Assembly: GCA_012961725.1 (NCBI GenBank)
Contig: DTYU01000253.1
Location: 1-5,606, forward strand
Reading direction: 5' to 3'
Length of the DNA stretch: 5,606 bases
Source: Desulfotomaculum sp.
GTDB lineage: Bacteria > Bacillota > Desulfotomaculia > Desulfotomaculales > Ammonificaceae
Positions 1 through 5,606 of the stretch are shown here, one piece after another (the stretch's first letter is position 1; each line of letters opens with the position of its first letter). The position numbers and the translations under genes are program-made. The notes under the pieces are model-generated. The model made no database searches and was not told the origin of the DNA. It worked only from the letters and a program-made list of their open reading frames with translations.

Positions 1-732
1 ACCGCAACGGTCTTCGGACTGAGAGGGATGCCGGCTGCGGCGGAGGAGGTCGCGGTGGCGCGTGATATTATCTTAGCGGAGCTGACCGGGTGCCACCTGC
101 ACATCGCCCACGTGAGCACCGCAGGGTCGGTCGGGCTGATCCGCGCAGCGAAGAAGAAGGGAATACGCGTTACGGCTGAAGCGGCGCCCCATCACTTCAC
201 GCTTACAGAGGAGGCGGTGACGGGGTACGATACCAACGCAAAGGTCAATCCGCCGCTCAGGACTCAGGCGGATGTAGCGGCTGTGGTTGAGGGGTTGGCT
301 GACGGGACGATCGATGTGATCGCGACGGACCACGCGCCGCACACCGTTGAAGAGAAAGAGACCGAGTTTGATGCGGCGCCCTTCGGGGTTGTAGGATTGG
401 AGACGGCGGTAGGGCTGGTTTTTCGCGAGCTGGTAAATAAAGGGGTGGTCGGTTTGCCCGATGCGGTAGCAAAGATGACGGTCAACCCGGCACGGATTTT
501 GGGACTCGATGCAGGCAGGATTGAAGAGGGGGCGGTTGCCGATATCACCCTGATCGACCCTGAGCGCAAGGAGACCGTGGAACCTTTGAACTTTGTCTCA
601 AAAGGCAGGAATACCCCTTTTGGCGGGTGGGAGTTAACGGGCGTGCCCGTAGGGGTGGTGATCGGCGGCCGCCTGATTGAGGCAAGAGGTCGCGCGGTTC
701 CTACACGAAAGGAGATGTTTGATGCGCGGTAG
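1..732 (+). CDS. pyrC: Dihydroorotase, class I (partial, C-terminal 243 residues)
   Basis: Zinc-dependent cytosolic amidohydrolase that reversibly cyclises N-carbamoyl-L-aspartate to L-dihydroorotate, the third step of UMP synthesis. The frame is open from base 1, so the N-terminal part lies outside the window, including the HxH metal motif of the TIM barrel. The family is usually about 425-430 residues, so roughly 185 are missing. The ATG at 28 is internal, because the family-like stretch FGLRGMP spans it. Counting from the first codon, visible motifs are HIAHVST (about 34-40) and APHH (62-65), which carry metal-ligand histidines in this family. They are followed by KVNPPLR (81-87) and ATDHAPH (108-114), which contains the catalytic aspartate (D110). 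After these come FGVVGLET, the VNPARILGL segment and a C-terminal beta-sandwich part with NTPFGGWELTG. The TAG stop at 730-732 lies inside the start of carA. The identification is secure; the class I assignment rests on motif style. Confidence 0.97.
   Translation, partial: TATVFGLRGMPAAAEEVAVARDIILAELTGCHLHIAHVSTAGSVGLIRAAKKKGIRVTAEAAPHHFTLTEEAVTGYDTNAKVNPPLRTQADVAAVVEGLADGTIDVIATDHAPHTVEEKETEFDAAPFGVVGLETAVGLVFRELVNKGVVGLPDAVAKMTVNPARILGLDAGRIEEGAVADITLIDPERKETVEPLNFVSKGRNTPFGGWELTGVPVGVVIGGRLIEARGRAVPTRKEMFDAR
708..714 (+). promoter_or_regulatory. Ribosome binding site of carA
   Basis: AAAGGAG sits 7 bases before the ATG at 722, inside the last codons of pyrC. It decides the carA start. 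An upstream in-frame TTG at 677 would add 15 residues that do not look like the family and has no such site. The ATG at 715 is in the pyrC frame. Confidence 0.85.
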
Positions 733-1801
733 GTTGGCGCTTGAGGACGGCACGGTATACGAGGGGGATGCCTTGGGGGCGGCCGGTGAGAGTTGGGGCG
801 AGGTCGTTTTCAACACCGGAATGACCGGGTACCAGGAGGTGCTGACTGATCCGTCTTATTGCGGTCAGATAGTGGTAATGACCTATCCGCTGATCGGAAA
901 CTACGGAACGAATGATGACGATTCAGAGTCCCGGCGTGCGTTTGTGCGCGGTTTTGTGGTCCGCGAGGCCTGCGCTGCGCCGTCGAACTGGCGTTCAAAG
1001 CGCGGGCTTGCGGATTATCTCTCGGCGCAGGGAATAGTCGGGCTTGCGGGCATCGATACGCGCGCGCTTACAAAAAGGCTTAGAGAACACGGGACTATGC
1101 GCGGAGTGCTGAGCACGGTGGACCTTGACCCGGAAAGCCTGGTAGCGAAGGCACGGAGTTCTCCGCACCTGACCGGCCAGGACCTGGTAGAAGAAGTGGC
1201 TACGCGGGAGCCGATCGTGGTACCGGGGGACGGTTATCGTGTTGTATTGTACGACTTCGGCGTAAAGGAGAACATTATGCGCTGCCTAAACCACCGGGGC
1301 TGCGAGGTGATTGTTGTACCGCCGCAGACTAAGCCGGCGGAAGTCTTTAATTATCAGCCTGACGGGGTGCTCCTCTCGAACGGGCCGGGTGACCCGGTGG
1401 ATGTGCGCTATGCGGCGGATGCGGCGCGTGAATTCATAGGCAGGCTGCCGGTTTTCGGCATCTGCCTCGGCCACCAGATATTAGGGCTGGCTTTCGGCGG
1501 GCGGACCTATAAACTGAAGTTCGGCCACCGCGGGGTCAACCACCCGGTGAAGGATATGGCCACCGGCCGGGTTTACATAACTTCGCACAACCACGGTTTT
1601 GCAGTGGATGAAGCCTCTCTCCCCGAAGAGGTTTTTGTATCCCACATAAACCTCAACGACGGGACGGTAGAGGGTATGCGGCACCGCTACCTGCCGGTCT
1701 TTTCCGTGCAGTACCACCCGGAGGCGTCACCCGGAACGAACGACGCTGAGTACCTGTTTGACGAGTTCATGGCGGTCATGCAGCACGAGAGGAGATCTTA
1801 A
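722..1801 (+). CDS. carA: Carbamoyl-phosphate synthase small subunit (glutamine amidotransferase)
   Basis: Hydrolyses glutamine and channels the ammonia to CarB for carbamoyl phosphate synthesis; cytosolic, and called pyrAA in Bacillus. The protein has 359 residues, close to B. subtilis PyrAA and slightly shorter than E. coli CarA. The N-terminal small-subunit domain (about 1-165) has the typical opening LALEDGTVYEG, then VVFNTGMTGYQEVLTDPSY (29-46) and GIDTRALTKRLREHG (110-124). The C-terminal class I glutaminase domain (about 172-355) contains LLSNGPGDP (217-225) and the nucleophile elbow GICLGHQ (246-252) with Cys248. It also has the KFGHRGVNHPV segment (266-276), TSHNHGF (287-293) and VQYHPEASPG (329-338) with His332 and Glu334, completing the catalytic triad. 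The ATG at 722 is chosen from its strong ribosome binding site and from where family homology begins. It overlaps pyrC by 11 bases and carB by one, suggesting coupled translation and equimolar subunits. All key residues are intact. Confidence 0.98.
   Translation: MRGRLALEDGTVYEGDALGAAGESWGEVVFNTGMTGYQEVLTDPSYCGQIVVMTYPLIGNYGTNDDDSESRRAFVRGFVVREACAAPSNWRSKRGLADYLSAQGIVGLAGIDTRALTKRLREHGTMRGVLSTVDLDPESLVAKARSSPHLTGQDLVEEVATREPIVVPGDGYRVVLYDFGVKENIMRCLNHRGCEVIVVPPQTKPAEVFNYQPDGVLLSNGPGDPVDVRYAADAAREFIGRLPVFGICLGHQILGLAFGGRTYKLKFGHRGVNHPVKDMATGRVYITSHNHGFAVDEASLPEEVFVSHINLNDGTVEGMRHRYLPVFSVQYHPEASPGTNDAEYLFDEFMAVMQHERRS
1788..1794 (+). promoter_or_regulatory. Ribosome binding site of carB
   Basis: AGAGGAG lies in the last codons of carA, 6 bases before the ATG at 1801. 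The stop and start share one base (TAATG), a layout typical of translational coupling or reinitiation. Confidence 0.85.
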
Positions 1802-4800
1802 TGCCACGGCGGAAAGATTTGAAAAAAGTGATGGTCATCGGTTCAGGCCCGATAGTCATCGGGCAGGCGGCGGAGTTTGACTACGCGGGTACGCAGGCGT
1901 GCCGTTCTTTGAAAGAAGAAGGGCTTGAGGTGGTCCTCATTAACTCCAACCCCGCAACGATCATGACCGACATGAATATGGCGGACAGGGTGTATATCGA
2001 GCCGCTCACGCCGGAGTTTGTGGCAAAGGTCATGCGCCTTGAGCGCCCGGACGGCCTGTTGCCGACGCTAGGCGGGCAGGTGGGGCTCAACTTAGCGCTC
2101 GAACTGAGTGAGGCAGGGGTGTTGAGAGAGACCGGGGTCCAGCTCTTAGGGACGCCGCTTGCCACCATCAAAAAGGCAGAGGACAGAGAGCTTTTCCGTG
2201 CGATGCTCCGGGAGATCGATGAGCCGGTCCCAAAGAGCGCAATTGTCTCAACGGTGGAGGAGGCGGTCTCGTTCGCTTACGACTTAGGCTTCCCGGTTGT
2301 GGTGCGCCCGGCTTACACCCTGGGCGGTACGGGGGGCGGAATTGCTCGCAACGAGCCGGAGCTGGTGGAGATTGCGACCCGCGGCCTGAAACACAGCATC
2401 ATCAGGCAGGTGCTGGTCGAACAGTGCGTCTCTGGGTGGAAGGAGTTAGAGTACGAGGTGATGCGGGACGGGGCGGACAACTGCATCACCGTGTGCAACA
2501 TGGAGAACTTGGACCCGATGGGCGTCCATACCGGCGACAGCATCGTGGTTGCTCCCTCGCAGACCTTGAGTGACAAGGAATACCAGTTGCTGCGGACGGC
2601 TTCACTGAAAATCATCCGTGCGCTGGGGGTCGAGGGCGGGTGCAACATCCAGTTTGCCTTGGACCCGCACAGTTTTCAGTATTACGTAATCGAGGTGAAC
2701 CCGCGGGTCTCCCGCTCATCGGCGCTCGCCTCTAAGGCCACGGGCTACCCGATCGCCAAAGTGGCGGCGAAGATCGCCGTCGGCCTCAGGCTCGACGAGA
2801 TCAAGAACGCCGTTACGGGAAAGACCTACGCCTGCTTCGAGCCGGCGCTCGACTACGTGGTGCTCAAGTTCCCCCGCTGGCCGTTTGACAAGTTCACCCT
2901 GGCGAACCGGCTGTTGGGAACACAGATGAAGTCGACCGGTGAGGTGATGGCGATCGGCAGGAGCTTCGAGGAGGCACTGATGAAAGCGGTCAGGTCGCTG
3001 GAGACCGGGAGGTGCGGTCTTGTGGTGCCGGAGGCGGCGAAGCTCTCTGACGAGGAACTCGAGAAAAGGCTTGCGATACCGCACGACGAGCGTCTCTTCT
3101 ACGTGGCGGAAGCGCTGCGGCGCGGTTTTTCTGCGGAGCGGATAGTGAACTCTTCACGAGTCGATGCCTGGTTTATAGAAAAGATCAAAAATATAGTAGA
3201 CTACGAGCAAATCTTAGGCAGCCGGGGCGCAAACGGCCTGCTGCCGGAGAGTTTGCGGGAGGCGAAGCGGCTGGGGCTGGCGGACAGAACGATCGCCGAG
3301 CTGACGGGCCTCACCGAAGCAGAGGTACGGGGCAAACGGGAAGGTTTTGGTGTGGCGCCGGTTTATAAAATGGTGGATACCTGCGCGGCCGAATTCGAAG
3401 CGGAGACGCCGTACTATTATTCCACGTACGAGGAAGAAGACGAAGCGCCGCCGGAACCCGGCAAAAAGGTGGCGGTGCTGGGCTCCGGGCCGATCCGGAT
3501 CGGGCAGGGGATCGAGTTCGACTACTGTTCAGTTCATTGCGTTTGGGCGCTCCGGCAGGAAGGGATGAGGACGATCATCATAAATAACAACCCGGAGACG
3601 GTCAGCACCGACTTCGATACCGCGGACAGGCTTTATTTTGAGCCGCTCGTGCCGGAAGACGTGATAAACATCCTCAAGAAGGAGCAGCCGGACGGCGTGG
3701 TGGTGCAGTTCGGCGGGCAGACGGCGATAAACTTGGCCAAACCCGTTGCTGATGCAGGCTTCAAGATATTAGGCACCGGGGTTGAAGAGACGGATATTGC
3801 GGAAGACCGGGAAAAGTTCGACGCGCTGTTAGAGAAGTTAAAGATCCCAAGACCGCCCGGCGGCGCAGCCTTCTCAATAAACGAGGCCGCAGCGATAGCG
3901 CGGCGGATCGGGTTCCCTGTACTCGTGCGGCCGTCGTATGTGCTCGGGGGGCGGGCGATGGAGATCGTTTATAACCAGGACGACTTGGTTGAATACATGC
4001 GCTCGGCTGTGCAGGTCAGTCCGGAGCACCCGGTGCTGGTGGATAAATATATCTTAGGCAAGGAGATCGAAGTAGACGCCATCAGCGACGGAGAGGATGT
4101 GGTGATTCCGGGGATAATGGAGCATGTTGAACGTGCGGGCGTCCACTCTGGAGACAGCATAGCGGTTTACCCGCCTCAGGGTCTAACACCGGTGATCACG
4201 GATAGGGTGGCCGATTATAGTATAAGATTAGCGAGGGCGCTTAGAGTAAAAGGACTTTTGAACGTACAGTATGTAATCGGCCTGAATAACGAGCCCTACG
4301 TCTTAGAGGTCAATCCGCGTGCCAGCCGCACGGTTCCGTACCTGAGCAAGATTACGGGAGTTCCGATGATAGCCCTCGCAACGAAGGCGATTTTGGGACG
4401 CAGGTTGAAGGAAATGGGCTACCGTACCGGTCTATACCGGGAGGCCCTGCATATAAGTGTGAAGGTGCCCGTTTTTTCGTTTGCGAAGATTCTTGATTTG
4501 GACGTTTCGCTTGGTCCGGAAATGAAGTCGACAGGGGAGGTGATGGGGGTGAGCGAGGAGTTTGCCGCGGCGCTCTATAAGGGTTGTGTGGCCGCAGGCT
4601 ATTCTTTCCCCGAAAAGGGTACGGTACTCGTTACAGTCGCCGACCGGGACAAAGGAGAAGCCCTGTCGATTGTACGGGAGCTTGCCGGCCTTGGCTTTGA
4701 CATTCTTGCCACTTCAGGAACTGCGAAAGCGCTAAGGGAGGCAGGCATCCCTGTGGGAACAGTGAAGAAGCTTTACGAGGGCTCACCAAACATCGAGGAC

Positions 4801-5022
4801 CTCCTGCGGGCGGGAAAGATACACCTTGTTTTCAATACCTTGACACGGGGAAAGATGCCGGAGCGGGAAGGCTTCCGTATCAGGCGCACGGCGGTAGAGT
4901 TGGGTGTTCCCTGTATCACTTCGCTCGACACGATGCGGGCGGTTGTTTCGATGATGAAGGTGCGGACACAGGGCCGGTTCGTTTCGGTGATACCCCTTCA
5001 GGAGTATAACGTGGGCGCATAG
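1801..5022 (+). CDS. carB: Carbamoyl-phosphate synthase large subunit
   Basis: Makes carbamoyl phosphate from bicarbonate, CarA-derived ammonia and two ATP; called pyrAB in Bacillus. Full length at 1073 residues, as in E. coli. Two homologous ATP-grasp halves are visible. The carboxyphosphate half (about 1-400) starts with VMVIGSGPIVIGQAAEFDYAG and carries R129, R169, H243, Q284 and E298/N300/R302 (VIEVNPRVSRSS). The carbamoyl-phosphate half (about 555-935) starts with VAVLGSGPIRIGQGIEFDY and carries R710, H782, Q823 and E836/N838/R840. Between them is the oligomerisation domain (about 400-553) with VDAWFIEKI (454-462) and an acidic linker after TPYYYSTYE (536-544). The C-terminal MGS-like allosteric domain (about 936-1073) has K951, TSGTA (971-975), K990 and FNTLTRG (1011-1017), positions where UMP, IMP or ornithine act in E. 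coli. Its place in a pyr operon suggests feedback by UMP, which is inferred. No frameshift or missing catalytic residue was found. Confidence 0.99.
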   Translation: MPRRKDLKKVMVIGSGPIVIGQAAEFDYAGTQACRSLKEEGLEVVLINSNPATIMTDMNMADRVYIEPLTPEFVAKVMRLERPDGLLPTLGGQVGLNLALELSEAGVLRETGVQLLGTPLATIKKAEDRELFRAMLREIDEPVPKSAIVSTVEEAVSFAYDLGFPVVVRPAYTLGGTGGGIARNEPELVEIATRGLKHSIIRQVLVEQCVSGWKELEYEVMRDGADNCITVCNMENLDPMGVHTGDSIVVAPSQTLSDKEYQLLRTASLKIIRALGVEGGCNIQFALDPHSFQYYVIEVNPRVSRSSALASKATGYPIAKVAAKIAVGLRLDEIKNAVTGKTYACFEPALDYVVLKFPRWPFDKFTLANRLLGTQMKSTGEVMAIGRSFEEALMKAVRSLETGRCGLVVPEAAKLSDEELEKRLAIPHDERLFYVAEALRRGFSAERIVNSSRVDAWFIEKIKNIVDYEQILGSRGANGLLPESLREAKRLGLADRTIAELTGLTEAEVRGKREGFGVAPVYKMVDTCAAEFEAETPYYYSTYEEEDEAPPEPGKKVAVLGSGPIRIGQGIEFDYCSVHCVWALRQEGMRTIIINNNPETVSTDFDTADRLYFEPLVPEDVINILKKEQPDGVVVQFGGQTAINLAKPVADAGFKILGTGVEETDIAEDREKFDALLEKLKIPRPPGGAAFSINEAAAIARRIGFPVLVRPSYVLGGRAMEIVYNQDDLVEYMRSAVQVSPEHPVLVDKYILGKEIEVDAISDGEDVVIPGIMEHVERAGVHSGDSIAVYPPQGLTPVITDRVADYSIRLARALRVKGLLNVQYVIGLNNEPYVLEVNPRASRTVPYLSKITGVPMIALATKAILGRRLKEMGYRTGLYREALHISVKVPVFSFAKILDLDVSLGPEMKSTGEVMGVSEEFAAALYKGCVAAGYSFPEKGTVLVTVADRDKGEALSIVRELAGLGFDILATSGTAKALREAGIPVGTVKKLYEGSPNIEDLLRAGKIHLVFNTLTRGKMPEREGFRIRRTAVELGVPCITSLDTMRAVVSMMKVRTQGRFVSVIPLQEYNVGA
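2926..2950 (+). repeat. 25-base imperfect direct repeat shared by the two CarB halves (second copy 4522-4546)
   Basis: Both copies encode MKSTGEVM followed by the first base of the next codon, at residues 376-383 and 908-915. They match at 23 of 25 bases, with both differences at third codon positions. The repeat comes from the ancient internal duplication of carB and is not a mobile or regulatory repeat. The nucleotide match is higher than in most other parts of the two halves. Confidence 0.7.
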
Positions 5023-5099
5023 CCACGAGGGCTGAACTGGCCCACAACGAGAATAATAATTTAGTATGGTGTCCCCGTAATTGAAAGGGAGGCTGTGAT
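5023..5099 (+). other. carB-pyrK intergenic spacer
   Basis: This 77-base gap is the only non-coding stretch in the window. It begins GC-rich, with a weak inverted repeat at 5029-5043 (four GC pairs plus possible wobble pairs around a tiny loop). That repeat has no T-run after it, so it does not look like a terminator. Next comes an AT-rich patch at 5051-5067. Within it AATAAT (5055-5060) resembles a -10 box, with CTGAAC (5032-5037) 17 bases upstream as a poor -35 match. The end of the gap holds the pyrK ribosome binding site. I see no convincing PyrR binding loop with a terminator/antiterminator pair. A weak internal promoter is possible but unproven. Confidence 0.6.
5086..5092 (+). promoter_or_regulatory. 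Ribosome binding site of pyrK
   Basis: AGGGAGG lies 7 bases before the GTG at 5100 and 5 bases before an out-of-frame ATG at 5098. It decides the pyrK start: the pyrK frame has a TGA at 5082-5084 and no other start codon between that stop and 5100. Confidence 0.8.
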
Positions 5100-5606
5100 G
5101 TGCTCTACGAGGCCGAGATCGTGACCCAGCGAAAGGTAGCGACGGGCTGCTTCCGTCTTGAGGTGTATGCTCCGGAGATTGCGCGGCGGGCTCAACCCGG
5201 GCAGTTTATCATGATAAAGACCAGCCTGACGCTTGATCCGCTTTTGCGCAGGCCCTTCAGCATCTGTACGGTGGACAGGGAGCTTGGACTGGTGAAAATA
5301 CTCTACCGTGTGGCGGGCAGGGGAACGGCGCTTATAGCAGGTAAGAAGTTAGGCAGGAGGCTCAGCATCTTCGGCCCGCTTGGGAGGGCTTTTACGGTTC
5401 CTACAAGCGGGCAGTTTACGGTGGTCGCCGGGGGCTTGGGGATCGCCCCGCTCTATTTTTTGGTGCAGCGGCTAAGGGCGTTCGGGAATGAAGTGAACGT
5501 CTTTTATGGCGCGCAGAACCGGTTTGAGCTGGTGCAGGCCGAGGAAGTGACGGCTTTACGCACTAACTTGTTCACTGCTACGGAAAACGGGTCCGCCGGT
5601 TTCAAG
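5100..5606 (+). CDS. pyrK: Dihydroorotate dehydrogenase B, electron-transfer subunit (partial, N-terminal 169 residues)
   Basis: FAD and [2Fe-2S] subunit that takes electrons from the FMN-containing PyrD catalytic subunit and passes them to NAD+, coupling dihydroorotate oxidation to the NAD pool; cytosolic heterotetramer. The frame is open to the right edge. The family is about 250-260 residues, so the C-terminal third, with its cysteine cluster for the iron-sulfur centre, lies outside. Visible are the ferredoxin-reductase-like barrel with PGQF (33-36) and the flavin-binding RRPFSIC (50-56). These are followed by YRVAGRGTALIA (69-80), GPLGRAF (92-98) and the start of the nucleotide-binding domain, VVAGGLGIAPL (108-118). 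The start is GTG (second residue Leu), supported by the ribosome binding site at 5086-5092 and by family homology starting within a few residues. pyrD is expected next. Related ferredoxin-NADP reductase-like subunits (for example of NfnA or sulfide dehydrogenase) share this fold, but the pyr context and the GPLGRAF/GGLGIAPL style favour PyrK. Confidence 0.94.
   Translation, partial: MLYEAEIVTQRKVATGCFRLEVYAPEIARRAQPGQFIMIKTSLTLDPLLRRPFSICTVDRELGLVKILYRVAGRGTALIAGKKLGRRLSIFGPLGRAFTVPTSGQFTVVAGGLGIAPLYFLVQRLRAFGNEVNVFYGAQNRFELVQAEEVTALRTNLFTATENGSAGFK

Noticed and set aside
73..569. Several reverse-strand open frames of 70-100 codons opposite pyrC
   Set aside because: They lie fully opposite a well-recognised gene in GC-rich DNA, are rich in Arg, Pro and Ser, and show no family-like motifs. 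They are shadow frames.
664..673. 10-base palindrome GGCGGCCGCC near the end of pyrC
   Set aside because: Short GC palindrome in coding sequence (Gly-Gly-Arg codons); expected by chance at this base composition.
28..732. ATG at 28 as the start of a short dihydroorotase
   Set aside because: The frame is open to base 1 and the residues before this ATG match the family, so the gene simply continues beyond the left edge.
1385..1397. GC-rich inverted repeat CCGGGTGACCCGG in carA
   Set aside because: It encodes part of the conserved GPGDP motif of the glutaminase domain. There is no T-run after it and no reason to see a terminator or operator.
2716..3084. 122-codon reverse-strand open frame opposite carB
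   Set aside because: It lies opposite intact CarB coding sequence and has a composition typical of antisense shadows (many Arg, Leu and His), with no recognisable domain.
3347..3568. Plus-strand 73-codon frame inside carB
   Set aside because: It is an out-of-frame reading of carB that is extremely rich in Arg, Lys and Trp, as expected for a shifted frame. No start-site support was seen.
4205..4260. AT-richer patch in carB with TATAGTATAAG and AGA/AGG/ATA codons
   Set aside because: The reading frame and protein motifs are continuous and normal here. No matching -35 box was seen. A local codon fluctuation is the simplest reading.
5023..5045. Possible PyrR binding loop (GAGGGCT) or terminator hairpin after carB
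   Set aside because: The match to the PyrR loop as I recall it has an extra G and lacks the upstream conserved part. The hairpin is weak and has no T-run or antiterminator partner.

Overview
This window is a section of a de novo pyrimidine (pyr) operon. All genes are on the plus strand, in the order pyrC (3' part) – carA – carB – pyrK (5' part). The order matches the well-known Bacillus subtilis order pyrC-pyrAA-pyrAB-pyrK-(pyrD-pyrF-pyrE). The organism is most likely a Gram-positive bacterium of the Bacillota, probably a moderately GC-rich member of the class Clostridia. The reasons are this gene order, the presence of pyrK (the electron-transfer subunit of the NAD-linked class 1B dihydroorotate dehydrogenase), strong AGGAG-type ribosome binding sites and the style of the protein sequences. 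Genus and species cannot be fixed from the sequence alone.

Layout: positions 1-732 hold the C-terminal 243 codons of dihydroorotase, open at the left edge. carA (722-1801) overlaps pyrC by 11 bases. carB (1801-5022) overlaps carA by one base in a TAATG junction. A 77-base gap (5023-5099) follows, the only non-coding stretch in the window. pyrK begins at a GTG at 5100 and runs off the right edge after 169 codons. No RNA gene, mobile element, CRISPR array or convincing terminator is visible, and the reverse strand holds only shadow reading frames.

How the genes work together: CarA releases ammonia from glutamine and passes it to CarB, which makes carbamoyl phosphate using two ATP. Aspartate carbamoyltransferase (pyrB, not in the window, expected upstream) makes carbamoyl aspartate. 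PyrC cyclises this to dihydroorotate. PyrK with PyrD (expected just downstream) oxidises dihydroorotate to orotate and passes the electrons to NAD. The tight packing from pyrC to carB suggests coupled translation.

This is an ordinary housekeeping region and I see no undescribed system in it. The few points worth a second look are small: the layout of the carB-pyrK gap and the pyrK start, a substitution in the CarB allosteric domain, a conserved nucleotide repeat between the two CarB halves, and a context bias of TTA leucine codons.
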